Source: Neodontobutis hainanensis
Taxonomy: Eukaryota > Chordata > Actinopteri > Gobiiformes > Odontobutidae
DNA: 64,000 nucleotides
Reading direction: 5' to 3'
NCBI GenBank assembly: GCA_024349245.1
Contig: JALDNG010000022.1
Span: forward strand, 15,051,501 to 15,115,500
Shown: positions 41,729 through 56,000 of the stretch, one piece after another
Layout of the letters: the number at the start of each line of letters is the position of its first letter
How positions within the stretch are numbered: position 1 is the stretch's first letter
Notes under the pieces: model-generated
Told to the model about the DNA's origin: nothing
The model's input: only the letters and a program-made list of their open reading frames with translations
Database searches by the model: none
Translations under genes and position numbers: made by a program

Positions 41729-44700
41729 TCAGTGTCCCTGGCAGGTTTTGCAGCACATCTGCCTGAAGTACGGCCGGCTGCAGAACTTAAACCTGAGCAC
41801 CAGGGGGCAGTACGCCACAGTGTTCACATCTTTACACTCTGCAGGAAGAAAAAAACAGTAGAGAGTAATATTTTAAAGTATATAGTAGTGTAGTAAAGTT
41901 AAACCAGAACCATGAATAAAATCTGGATATACACTGAGCTAGACCGGCACTAACCCAGACTAAATGGGAATAAACTGAAAAAAAAAAAACAACCGAAAAA
42001 TCTGAAGTTAACCAGGGCTAGTCAAGACTATATCAAGACTTAAAAAAGAAAAAAGTCATAGACTGGACTAAACCAGCAATAAACAATGACACAAGAACTA
42101 AACCGAAACTAAAAGGTAATAAATGCAGGATAAAAGCAGAACTAAAGCCACAACGAAACCAGAACAAAAACAGAACTAGACCAGCATAAAACCCAGAACT
42201 TTTAGGATTAAACAACAGCTAAAGAACAGGTTTAACCCTGGACTAAAACCAGATCTAATACACCTAGCGCCTGACAAAAACAAGATTAATTACAGGTCTA
42301 TAACTGTATATAACTAAAACCCAGACTTAACCTGGATTAACCTGGGATCTACCCCTGGACTTAACCCAGTAATGAATATTAACACTAAATAGGGTAAACT
42401 AACTTAAATGTAATTTAACTCTTAGGACTTATACAGCTTTTCCTTGTTACTACTTCACACTTTAGCTCCCCTCAGCTCTTGACCTCTGACCTTCGGGGTT
42501 GTCGGTGCTGATGGGCAGACTGAGGTCACACTTGCTGCGACACTGCTGCATGCCGGCCGGTCGGTGATGTTCCATACACTCGCTGGACGGCAGACCGCTG
42601 TGAGTCAGACACTGCACCGACCGCATCTCCTGCCCCAGGCCGCACCGAGCGGAGCACTGGAGCGCAACAAAAATCAAAAAACAGAACAGAACTTTTACAC
42701 GACACATCTGGGATGAAAAACTTAATCCAAAATTCAAGCAGTTTTTAAACTTTATGGAGCGCTGTGGTGTAGTGTGGCCGAGTAAAGGAGCACTGTTTTT
42801 TCTTCCCTTCTCTGTGTGTGTTTGTCTGGAGTCAGGAGTCCTGCCCCTCCTACTCACCTGCAGCTCATTCCCCAATCACAAACCACACCTGCAGCAGTAT
42901 AAAGACCTGGTTCATTCCTCCACACATCGCCAGATTGTCAGTTCTCCTATCGTGTTTTCTAAACTTGTTAGCATGGATTTTTTTTTTTGTGTGCTTGCAC
43001 TGTTTTTTGGATTCAGCTCATTGCTTCTGTTCTGCTCTTTTCAGATTCACGCCCGAACCTTTGAAAGACCTGCACGCTGTTTACAGCCCTACAACCAGGG
43101 CTGCACCTCATGCTTTGTTTTTGAATAAACCTCGTGAACCAACATTTGTCTGCTCCTTTGATCCTCTAGAGTAGTTAATTGCAACATTAGTGTAATTTTG
43201 TCTCTTTTAAGGGAGGCTTTGTTCCCTTTTACATATCTTTTATAATAGTTTAGTGCCTTTTGTTTCTGATTCTTTGATTTTCCAAAAGCATTTATTCATT
43301 TTTTTTTTTTTTACAGTTTTTTTACAGTTGTGAAATGCAGAATGTAACCTTAAAAATTAATTTTAAGAAGTTATCAGAGTCGACAGGGCCTTGTTTTGTC
43401 TCACCTCTCCCCAGGGACCTGCGATCCACTGTGGGGGCGGGCAGCGCTGCAGGTTACACCGGACCCTGGAGGTGGGACGTCCCTGTTTGGGGCAGTGGGA
43501 CTCCGACAGGTTGTCCCCGCTCTCTCCGCTCTTACACAGGACAACGCGGTGCCTGTAGCCGGGACCGCAGCTGGGCGTACACTGCAGACAGAGGGGGAGA
43601 TAAGCACAGATCCAAAAAGACCGAAAATTACACAGAGAAGAGGGCGTGCAGAGGTCAGCACGGTCAAGAGCACAGCCACAATGTTTAAACCTGACAGTAG
43701 AGGGCAGTAGGTCTGAGGAAAACAGACGTACAACAGTAACCCAGTTTTGAGACAAGAATACAGTATGGCAGTAGGATGTGACCACAATTTGGTAACAACA
43801 AAGCCACAACTACCTTTCTGGTTGAACATAAAAAGACACTGATAATCAAATTGTGGACAAACTGTAGGCCTACGTTATCGTTATTATCGTCAAAGTGAAA
43901 AGCTGTCTCTCAGTCTGACGGAGTGCGTTAGTCTCAAGATGCCCGCCCGCCACTTTTAAATTGTCTGTGTGGCAACATTTTGGTTTTCAGGTGGAAATAA
44001 AAAGGTCAAAAGAGTGATGGACAAGACACACACAATATGTAAAGATTGGAAGAAAACAATTGCATAGACTGAGGCTCACACCAGCCCAGACGCAAAGACA
44101 CAAAACAACCACAGCTTTCAACCAGCCACGCCTGGAAATAGTGTCAAAATCTCATCTTGTGTCACGTCTAATGGGATTTGTGTCTCGTCATACCCCAAGT
44201 AACCATACTATTGCAATGTGCTTTTGTAAAATGAATGTTATTTGATGTAGTTTAGGTTTAGTTTAGGACAGGGACCTGAAGAGAAATGACGTGATGCTTA
44301 TTCTTGGTGTTTTCTGATTCATGGAGAGAGAACAGAACATTTTCCAGGAGGACATCAGTTTCATTAGTATCAGTCGTGTAGCTTAAACAACCCAAGGTCA
44401 GCTTTAAAAATAAGATATTCCCAAGACCAGAGTGATTGAGATTTTGATTGTAGCAACATGTTCAGAGTGATGAATATGTCTGTGTTTCTGTTCTATTCTC
44501 CTGGATGACCTCTGTGTTTTTAGATTCAACTGGAAAGAAAACTGTTGCTTCATCCGAGAAACACTGAGCAAATAACATGAACCGGAGCTGTTGAAGTGAG
44601 AAAATCCCAGTAGAAATTTGCAAAATCGGGCAGAATGTACAGTATGTGTGATGGCGAACATCTGCAGATTCCTGTTCGTTACCTCGGACCAGTCCAGGGC

Positions 44701-47095
44701 CAGCCATTCGGGGGGGCAGCTGTGGTTACTGCAGGGCTCAGTGAGCGAGGGCCGAGAGGAGGCGCAGGCCGAATCGTCCAGCACCTTCTCCTCCGACGCA
44801 GAAATCCTCCTTTTACACAAAACGTCTCGTGAACGCAGGCCGCCGTTACAGCTGCGACTGCACTCGGACCACTCGCCTGTCCACCAGCTGAGGACAACAC
44901 AACAACACACGGACTTACTGTCAGGACTAAGGTGGAGAAGTGAGTGCGACATGGGTAAAGTAGTAAAAACTGTCTCTGTCACATTTTATGTCATCAAAAT
45001 AGCAAACTCCACCAGTGTTTATATGTTCACAGAGTAAAAAAATGGATTGAGCAGGTCAAAACTAGCATTAGGTGAGCTGCATTTGACTCTTTAGTTGCCA
45101 AATGTTTACATACTGAAGCAAAATGCCAAGGTATCGGCAAAAACTGACAGAAAGTGACCACCAAAACTGACTAAATTGAGTAATGGACTTACTTTAAATA
45201 GCTATAAGTGAGTGGACAGTATAATAAATGACAATGTGGGACTTTTCCCAATAGATGATCAAGACAAAGCATTAAATGACCAGTGGAGGAGATAAATATG
45301 CTTACGTTGGGGAGCACGGCTCAGTGTTGCACGGTCTTCTCTTCTCTTTGAGTCTGGTTTTCTTGTCACAGAAGTGGTTGTTGACGACTGAATGGTCTGA
45401 CTGTTTCCTACAAACGACCTGCTGCACCTGGAAACCTGACAAAATAATTTAAAACTACTGTTTAACATTAGACTTTTTACTTTATTGTCCAGTTGTTTTA
45501 AAAGATTGTTAGATTATTAGCTCTCAGAGACTGTTCTGCTTGTTAAGTGGGAGAAAAAAAATGTGGGAAAAAAAAAATTGCAAATCTCTTAGAGACCAAA
45601 AGGAAAAAGGCAGATGTAATATATGACCTTGTGATATCTTTATGGCTTTAAACCTTTTGGGAGACTCAAGAGCCTCTTGCTTAAACAAAGGCTGCAGCAG
45701 ATCTCACATTGTGTGTTTTGTGAGCCACTGTATGTTATTATAATACGACTGTGGGCTTCAGACTCTCCTTAATGACTCACATTCGAGGTTTGGACAAGGT
45801 TTATAAAGCGGGAATGTAATGTAAACTCAATTGAAAATGTTAATCGCAATCAGCTTTATTGGCAGAGTACATAAGTAGTTTAATATTTGGACCATCATCT
45901 CAACTCATCTGAACAAATCAAGACTCAAACATAAAACTGTGAAAGGCACTGTGTAAAATAAACTGCAATATAACTGTATTAAGACTGAATCATTTCTAGA
46001 TGAAGCAAAGTGGATTTTTATTTTCTCTGGTTTCTATGACATTCACTCTGCAGCTGCAAAATGTGTTAGAGAGTTGCACCATAAACTTTAAAAATTCATT
46101 AGGAACAGGATTTATACTAATGTTTATTTTTTAAACTCAATATAATATTTCAGTCTTAATAATATAAGATAAATCCAAGGTCTTAGGGGTAGGGGTTGGT
46201 AACTTTAAAGGTCTATTATTTCAAGACATTGGGCAAATCCATGTCATGAAATAAAAATGGCACTGTTTGCATTTGACTATCTTGGAAAAAACTGACATTT
46301 AAATAGCCGTAAAACCCAATGGCAGTAGACTTTAGGTTCATTAATTAAATTTCTAGAGTGGACAAACTTAACACCGCTGCACTTTAATGTTTCTTTTTGA
46401 GCACACAATCTTGCATAAAAGCTAATAACCATTATAAACTGATTTTGTACTTAAACTGAACACATATTTACTTTGCTAACAGGCAACAGTGTGTCCCTGC
46501 CAGGCTTCCATAGATGGGCACAGACTTTAGAAAGGATGAGTGTGGAAATGAGAAATGTTTAATGTCTCCACTGGATGCGGCCAAAAACTACCCACTCCCT
46601 TTTTAAGCCCCAGTAGGATATGATCTGTGAAATCTACAGCTACTTTTGCTTTACAGTGTCCTTAATCTAAATTGGGCCCTATCCATTAAGTTGTCACATG
46701 AACATGTTCTGCCTTTAGTTGATTTTGTTCACATTGGTCAGAAAGAACCCCCTGTAAGAGAAAGTGGCCTTCCTCAGTCATTGTCTTCACTATTGGATAG
46801 CTCTGCTCCAACTTTAGGCTCTATCAAGTGAGTGAGATTTAGAAATGGCATTACATGTGCACTAACCTATTATTAGGCTTTATGAACTCCGTTATGAACG
46901 CATACCCAGACTTCTCTTAAGCTCTAAGGGCAACTCAAATATTCTCTAACAGTGTGTGACACGTGTACCTCCAGCACAGAGGGCCGAGCAGCGGGACCAG
47001 GACGTGTAGTGCCAGGCGAAGCCACTCAGAGGCTCCCTGTTTATGGGAGGGTTGAACCTGTAGTGGATCCCCGGGTTCTCTTCTCTCACCAGCAC
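41729..47095 (-). CDS. adamts10: adamts10 C-terminal TSP1 repeats and PLAC domain
   Basis: Four C-terminal thrombospondin repeats, with exon borders falling inside repeats just before the first cysteine. They are WSRCSALCAG|GFQVQQVVC (47095-46969/45435-45306), WWTGEWSECSRSC (44887-44683), LDWSE|CTPSCGPGY (43581-43405) and GPWGE|CSARCGLGQ (42656-42491). The last exon encodes the PLAC domain, ECKDVNTVAYCPLVLRFKFC to CCKTCQGH and stop. CSARC, CGPG and CGLG are typical TSP1 signatures for O-fucosylation. Confidence 0.94.
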
Positions 47096-50000
47096 CTAAA
47101 CATCCCAATGGGAGAGTGAACGACCTGTGTGCGTGCTTTTTTTTTTTTTTTTAAATGTCCCACTCTACCATCACAATTAGAGTCATATTCGTCGGCCCCA
47201 GCGCCTCGATAGTTTCCGGTCCATCGGTGGGACGTCTGTAGTGGAAGGTAGTGCCGGCGACGCTGAACCTGCGCGGCGTGTCGATGGTCAGCTTTCCATT
47301 AATAAAGAACTGGTCATTTTTATTCTTCAGGACTGAGGCACAGAGAAAAAAAAGATGGCTGCATCAGATAATTGACAAAAGTAAAAAAAAAAAAACGTAG
47401 CAGTGTACTGTATACTAGCTTTTCTACTTCATTGAGTCTCTGTGTTTGTAAATTATTATTGTCTAAACCTTATTTAAAAGCAGCATAACAGTTTTTACAT
47501 TATGTTTTAGCTACTTGTTTGGATGATGGACATTTCAAATAAGCTCCCTAGGTAACTTTTCAAAACCACAGATATGTTAAATTAAAATGGGACACACAGA
47601 TTTTTTTTAAATGATTCTGTATTTAGAAAGGCACGTGGCAACCTTAACTGTTCTCTAAGTATTAATATCATTAGAATCATCAGCAGTCTTAAGGTTCAGG
47701 TCATTTCAAACACCGGTGTGACCTCGACCATGCATTACCAAGGTAGTTGAGGGAGATATTGAGCTCTTGGATGTGGATGAAGACCGATCCCTTGGGAATT
47801 CGGACCACCTCTTCATAACCTGCGACAAACACACAGAGGGAGCGACAGACAGACAGCCCCGGTCATAAATTAGAGCAAGGTGCAGCAGGCCTGTCCCGTT
47901 GCATCAGAAGTGTTTGACTGTGGGATTTCAGATTCCAGCTGCATTCCTGGGCAGCAGGCCTCAGCTGCTCTGGGCTCTTTGCTCGAGAGTCAGACCAATG
48001 CCAGACTTCATTCGCTCCATCTGTTTTGGTCCTGTGCCTTAGTCCTTTTGTATGTAGGCCTTCTTCATATTTTTAACACAATAGCCACAGTATTAACCAT
48101 TTAAACACACTGAGGACCAATCTTAGAGACGGAAATTCAGCAATTACAATCAAGCTGCAATTAGGACAAATGTAGAAAAAGATTGGTTATTTTAAACAGT
48201 GTTTAACGGCACCAAAATAACACATCTAGCATTTGTCTTTCTATTGATAGACATTTATAGCTCATACTTAATGCTTATACAACATGTTTCTTTCTCTGAC
48301 ACACAATCTTGAATAATGGCTTAGATTATTAATGAAGTAACTGATTTTTCACTGGATTTGTTCATTGACAACAGCATGTCCCTGCAGGGCTACGGTAGGC
48401 ACTCACAGGCTGTAGAAAGGAAGAAGTAGAGGAGGTGCGGGGTGTGGACACAGACACATTTCTGGCAATTTAAAAGGTCTACAAAGTCTCAAAAACACAG
48501 CCTGGTGGAGCACTTTTCTTCCCAATATTAGATTTTTCTTCCGCTCTTGAAATGCCTCACTGGAGTTGAATAGGTTTAAGATTCTGTGCGGTCACATGCA
48601 TACTACAGCCTTACAGAGCTGGTCCACGTTTGAAAGCAATGGACAAAACAAAAAAAAGCACTGGGGGCAAGAGGATTAGCAGTGGGACTACAACATGTAT
48701 TCACAGAAGTCCTTTTATTTTTTTAAGCTCTGATAACTCATCTTCACTCTGTCAGCTCTACGAGAACTGCAGATTTCTCCTGCCTCACTGGAAGAGGAGG
48801 AATAAAAATGTCCACAAGAGGAATGAACAGGCTCAGCTGGTGACCTCTGTGTGGGTCTCTGAGGGGGTCTTTTCTGGGTTTTCAGATAAAGGTGTAGTAG
48901 TGTAGTAGGAGCCTGATGGTTTTGACTGTGTGCGTCCATCTCAGATACAGACTGAAAGAGTAATAGTCTCTTCTGTAAACAATCAGAGACCTGTGAGTTA
49001 AAAGACCAAAGAGCTGTAAACCCCCCAGCACTTGACTCTTCAATTACCCCTTCACCGCCCACGAGAGCCGCTGCGGGACAGATGGAAACAGAGCAGGAGT
49101 CCAGTTGAGTACAAACGTCCAACAAAGAGGAACAAATAAACTCTGCTTGTGTTTCACATTTTGTGAAACACAACGCTCCTTCTGGCCACAGTAGCAGAAA
49201 GTGAAACTCTGAGAAGACTGCAGAGATGTTGTCTTTGTCACTTATCAGTTCAGTAAAATTAGATTTATGGTGGCTTGTTAGACAGGATTGTGCATTTAAC
49301 TCAAGAGAGACACCAAAGCTCACTCCAGAAAAGACTAAGCTGTTAAGATTAAGCTTTGTGTCTAGGTTTATTATCAAACTGCAACAGCATTAAGAAAAAT
49401 GCCAAAAAAAGTTTATTTTTAAACTTGAAATGATATGTCTGTCATTACAGATTTAGGCAACAGGACTTTTAACACTAACAGCTGTTGTCTGACCTGTTTT
49501 CTCTTGAAGCATGTAACACCAGGAGAAAACAACACGCAGCTCCACTCAGAGCAATGAGCATTTTTAGTCAGATTTTAACAAAACTGTCAGGCATTTGGAG
49601 ACCACTTGACAAAGCAGCTTGGTCACTGTTGTCACGGGGGCCTGGCAGTGAGGAGGTCAGGGTGCATTCCCCCGAGGACTACTACAGGGTAGAGCCACGT
49701 GACAGTTGGGTGAGAGACTCGGGACATGGCTGTGGGGAGAACGAAGCCCAAAAAAAGAGCAGCTGGACCTCAAGCCACAGGGTTTCAACCAAAATCTGTC
49801 CACCATGTGTTATACGTGTTTATATATACATCCATGTAGAATTTGGGTGTAGCACATTGCCCCAGGACAGAACACTGAAGAGACTGAAGCTGAATGTTTG
49901 GTTTCTGTTCAGTTGTAAGGTACTAAATTATGAGATCAGTAAAACAGAGACACTGGGGTCGTCTTTCAACCAGAAGCGTCAGCTAAATTTATAAATGTAA

Positions 50001-53000
50001 ATGTAAAAATGTGGGTCAGGTAAAAATCCTTCATGCATGAAAAGAGGATGTGCTTCTCTTAAAACAGTGTTCAGTTTGTCCACTTCGGTCTGTTGTAGGA
50101 TCAGAAACAGGAAGTAATGTCTCTTTTTTCCTAGTTCTTTGAAATTTTATTCTTAAAGCCTGCAACTGCACAAACAACTGATATTGTGAGTGATGTCTTC
50201 AGTGTGGCTCTGTATACTAAAGCATTTTAAACATTGTGCTTTCAATGCAGCCACAAAAACAATTACAGCTCTTTGTCTTTTAAATTCTCAATACACTCAA
50301 AAAAATGCTGGGTTGTTTCTGTAAACAAATTGTTGGGTTGATTGTGCTGGGTCAAAAAGTTGGGTTGTTTGGGGTACTGTAAACACATTATTGGGTTGCT
50401 CATGCTGGGTAAAATGATTTGTAACGGGGTCATTCATAAATAACCAGTTGGTTGGGTTATTTTGACCCAGCAACTGGTTTATTACTTGCGGAACTTTCTG
50501 GATTCTTCACTTCTGACTGGAGGAGGCACGCACTCGGAGCGGGCAGTGTTTTATGGTAAGTTAATATGAATGTTTACCTATATTTTTAATAAGTTGTGGT
50601 AACAGCAAGCTAATTTCACTGTTCAACATACAGTCTTTGATATGGAAGTGTGAGGGGTAACGTATTTATTCTGTGAAATATTAAATAGACACTGCTAGCA
50701 GGTTAGCTTTTTTGACAAAATGCAGCATCCTTAAATCCTAAGTTGTAAACCAGCTAGCCTATATATGCAGCCTTTTAGAAATATGCTGTTTAAATTGTAA
50801 ATTAATCACGTAATTATTATTGTATTCATTGTGGACGTTGCGTATTTAAAAGTGAGGAAAGTGTTTTGTATGAAATCTATAGGCCTACAAGCTAAGTTAG
50901 TCCCTCACAGGGCTAGCACGTAAATGGGCGTGAAAATAGCGAGTGAGTTGTGTGTGGAAAGTCTGCTGTATTTTAGAAATACTGGTCAGAAAAAGCAACT
51001 GAGGTAAGTTCCAGCACAGCCTGCGTGTGTCTTCTGTAAAGTCTCTGTCGGACTCTGAATCAGAATCGTTTTTGCCAAAAAAAAAAAAAAAGGTTTTTAT
51101 ATGAATGACATGCAATCTTTACAAACAGTGTCAGAGGAAAGGAGAAATAAATCGATTTCATGTCAGTTATAATGCAGCACTCTAAGTTTTTGTGTGTAAT
51201 CAACAGGTTGGGACCAGCATGGTTGAATATTTAAACCATGAGATGACTGACTGATGATTCTGTGCCTCAGTGATGAGACAAGGGGGACATCACAGACCTT
51301 TGCCATTATTCCAGGTCACGCCATTGAGACTGGGTCTTTGTTGGAGGCGGTTGATCTTTGCTTTAAAGCTTTTTTTTGTTTTTGATGTTCAGTACACCAA
51401 GCAGTTTCTCCCCACCTGGGAGTTTCGCCAACATGCTGTATATCAAATTGAAGGAAAAGAGTCCTCCTCTGTAAAGTTTTTGAGGACAACAGTGGTTTCA
51501 GGCCCACATGGTATGTAGATGATTTTAAAATGTATTTTGTTGCTGTTCTTAAATCAACACATCTTAATAAATTTAATTGTAATCGTATGAGAGTTCAAAT
51601 TAGTTGTTTAATGACTTTTAATGCCTGAATATTTGGACAGATTTACATTTGTTATAAAGTCTGTGGTGAAGGGTGAATGTCAGAGGGTGTGTGGGTGGGG
51701 GTTGGGATGGGAGGGGGAGATAAAGAATGTATTTAATATTATATACAAACAAAGTATTAAAGAAATGTATTGTTTAAAGAAATAATATGTTTTAAATAAA
51801 ATGAGATTGAAATCACACATGGCCTCTCTGGTTTATTGTATTACAGAGACAATAATTATTTTACATTCGTAATATAAAATATATTTGTAACTAATGTATA
51901 AAGGCAGGGAGACAGGAAATAATCAATTTATTATTAAATAATAACTATTTATTTGACTAAACTATTTGTTTGACTTAACCCAGCAAGAGGGTTAATTTTA
52001 CCCACTGGTTGGGTCAAATGAATGACCCAGTAATATGGGTTAAACGGTAAAACCCAGCACTTGGGTCAAACCAACCCAGCGTGTGTTCTGTCCAATAGTG
52101 ACCCAGCAGCGTGGTTAAGGTTGGGTTATTTTTTAACCCAGCAGTATTTAGAGTGTACTCTCTTTATATTTTATTCATCTTTTATAGCATATTTAAAACA
52201 TTGAGATCACATTTCATATATTTATTCACTGTGTGCTTAGAGTTGTTTGCTATTGTGCTTATTTGTTGTTTGTTGTCATGTCTGTTTGCTGTCTTACTTG
52301 CTGCTCAAATTAATTACCCCCTAGGGAATTATTAAAGTTTTCTGAATCTTAGACGCAATGTTTAAGACAATGGTGCGTTACTTTGTGCAGTGCCAATTCT
52401 GAATCTGTGCAGCATCACTTCACAAATGCTTCGTGTACACCTCATTTATCTGTGAGCGTTCATGAGAAATTCTTCACGAATGACGGCTGCTGAAAGAAAC
52501 GATTGTTGTGGAGCTCCGAGGAGTTTCAAACAATACGCTGCAGAGAAAGGAGTTTGCATGTGAGAGGATAATTATATGATACACTTTAAATGTCTGGGCT
52601 GGACTACCTCACGGTGCAAGGCAGCTTTCCAGAGACCATTTAAACAATCCGAAAATAACACTTATGCAGCATTCAGACTTGGAGAACAATAACGTTACAT
52701 AACTCCCCGCTGCAAATTCCTCAAAGTAATGTAATCAAATTATCAGTGGAGCAAAAGCTGATCCCCAGTGGCCCGTGTTACAGTTGGGTCAGTACCTCCT
52801 TCAGGTAATGACTCGTTGAAAAGTCCCTCCACGGATTCGCAGCTGCTCCCGTCTCCCCCGCAGATCCGGCAGCGGTCCTCCCTGACGTCCGAGCCCAGGA
52901 CACGGTCACAGCCCACATGCTGCGGAAAAAAAAAAAAAAAAGTGAACCAGGGGTCGCTCTGGGTCAAGGGTGAGGGGCCACGGTCAGGAAGTCGAGAAGT

Positions 53001-56000
53001 GTCAGAGGCCAGGTAGACAGATAATGACTTCCAGACGAGTTTGTATAAACACAGGATTCAAATGAGATGGTTAGTCCAGATGTGTTTTCTGAAGCTGAGG
53101 AGACATAATGCTTTAGGTACTGTTCATGTTAATGAGTTTATTTAATGATGAGTTCAACAGGTGGTCTTCTTTAAATTCTCACAGTGACCCAAAAAGAAAA
53201 AGGGAACATTATTAAGAACAAATGCAAACCTGTAATTATCCTCTTAGGTTCATGTGGCTGTGGGCTTTAGAAAACCTTCAGTCTTACTTTGTCCGTGTTG
53301 TGTAAAGGTCTAAGTCCTAAACAAGGACGCATCTGGATTTTTCAATCAAGACCAGCCAAAAACCAAAGCTGATTGATTTATCAAATGCTATCTTAAAATG
53401 CAAACACTCATCACTCATTTCTTTTTTTTCAAACACTGTTAACTCTTTCCTTTACTATTCAAAGTCTAGATGAGTTTGCCAGCCATCCTAAATACTTCTT
53501 TCTATATTCTTTACAAATAACTAGTCTGAAAATTTGGGTTAGATTTCCTGGAGTCAGAATTTAAATTGGAAACAAATGTTTCTAGATGTAATAGGTGTGA
53601 GATACAATATTTGAGATCAGGGACAGTACCAACAGAATATGGAAAACATACATAGCATACATAATCACAGCCCACCATAATTTATAATTTAGATGGGTAT
53701 GAATGGTCGGGTAGGACTGAACTGGTTGGAAATTAGGTTTGAATGGGCGGACTTCCAGACGTAACCTTGCGCTGCAGCTCAATTTTCGCAGGACTTAAGT
53801 TTAAAAACTTACATTTATCAATCTTGAACTGCTCTAAGCAAAGTATTCACGGGCCAAACCCTGGCTTTACCGGCTCGTGGTGTCCAAAGATGTGGCAGTA
53901 ATGATAGATCCGGGCATGTTTTTGCTTTGTAGTGACCATTTTACAGTAAGCAACATGGCGCTGCTCTGATTGAATAACTTCTTCTTTTCTTTTGGGGCAG
54001 TCCCTTCATGGGCTGCCACAGGAAATCATCTGCCTCCACCTGGCCTATCGCCTGCATCCTCTTCTTGGTCACCTTCACTACATCCATAACCCTCCTCTTT
54101 GGTCTTCTTTCTGTTTAATTTGTCTCTTTTTGATGAAGATCCTTTTATTTAAGGCAATACAATACCTTTAGGTGGCTTCCTTGACCTAGATCTTTACAGG
54201 TAATTCCTCCCTCTCAACACATTGTCCATCAGCAAATAATAGATTTTCATTTTTATGTAAAATGCATGAGACACAATGAATGAAAATCAAATAGACTGTA
54301 AAAGAAGATAAAACTATATGCAGGGAATGCAGACCAAAAGGAAAAGCAATAATATGAGCCCAGTGAACGCAGCCAGTTTAGAGCCGAGCCAAAGGGTCAG
54401 TGGGTTCCTACAGACCAGAGCTCGGTACAGAGACGAGAGAGAGCGAGAGCGCGGAGGGAGAAAACAGAGGAGGGATGTTGATAAACAAAATCCTCTCATT
54501 TGGACCAGTCCTGGGACTTTGGCCTCCCTCAGCTCCATAAACCCAGAACAAACAGGGTCAGTGTAAGATGAGGACAATCACTTATAATGTAAAAATCCTC
54601 ACTATTGAAGTATTCATATGTGAAGCTTGTGTTTAGTGTTGCTTTCTTTTGTTTAAAGTTTCTACTTAGCCACACTGTTATAATTTTCTGAAATCTTCTT
54701 ATGAACAGACAAGCGTTTTGAGGTTTATACTTTGACGCTTACTTCCTGTTCCTCATTAAAGTCACATGATGTTACTCTTAGATGCTTTACACAGGTTTGG
54801 TTTTGAGATCCGGAGCAGTCCTTTGCCGTCCTATATCTTCAGGACAGCATCCCTGGACCCTGTACTATGAAGCTGGATTAGAAGGGCAGCAAGATAACTT
54901 CAGAGATAAACCTATGGTAGCTCAAGGTAGACCTTTGTTGAAACCTCCAAAGCAGGATACGAGCCAGGTTGCCATCATGGACCAGAAATGAGCTGCTGGC
55001 GTGGAGGAGGAGAGACGCTTCATGAATAGTAATAAAGTGTCTGTGATGTCATATTAAGACATAACTTGTAGGTTTGTACATGTGTATAGTAATTGGCAAT
55101 AGGCTCACAGTGGGTTTAATTGTTTGCATTATGAGACCCGCTGCTTAATGTGTAATTGTTTTTAACACAAAATTAAACACTTTTGCCTTGTTGTTTTAAG
55201 CAACAAGGTGTTTATGTGCTTTTAATTTTGCAAACGTTTATTGTAGTTTTGTGTTTGAACGTGCTCACAGTTCCACAAAAAAACCCGGCCCTTGATGAAC
55301 CGCTTTGTGATACCACTTATCCAAACCTGGATTATTATTATTAGCGTTTGTCTAACCGATTAGGAGACACAGATTCGGGCAGGTTTAATAAGCTTTGTAG
55401 AACATGGTCCAGGTGTGAGACAAGCATGTGCACCTCCTTATCCTAGTTTATTGTCCTGGTCTGCGATCCACAGAGTAACATGTAACATCATGTGACTCTA
55501 CTGAGGATGACTGCAGAAAGTCAGAACGACCGGAGAAATGTGGTGCTTTAAGAGGTGTGTCGAGGCCAACTTCCAGACAGTCTACAAAATCAGCAGCCGC
55601 TACATGTTTTGTTTTTATTAAGAGGGAGTATCAGAGGAGACCGCTGGTAATGTGAACCCACAACTGCAGCCAGAACAATTTTACAGCTCAGCAGCTGATT
55701 GTGATGATCATCAGCCGCTGGTGTGTAAACGAGACCGTGGCTCATGTCCAGAGTCTACAAGCCGTATAAACACTATTATCTCAAGACAGTCTTTAACTAT
55801 CTTCTTTTCCTCTGCTTCAGTTCTACGCAGACACTCAACTACTTTGGATTGTAACCACCAAGTGTGTTTTTTGTTTTGACAAGGAAACAGCTGCTCGTCG
55901 TACCTTACACTCGCCGTTAACGCACACATCCAGAGAGTCATCACGACAAGGCGTGCCGTCCACCACGGCTGGAGCGCGCTCAGTGTAAAAGTTGTATCCT

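Noticed and set aside
48715..49377. 220-codon minus-strand ORF
   Set aside because: No family motifs, low-complexity serine and proline runs, inside an adamts10 intron with no matching splice phase.
49485..49994. 169-codon plus-strand ORF
   Set aside because: No recognisable domain and intronic position; consistent with chance.
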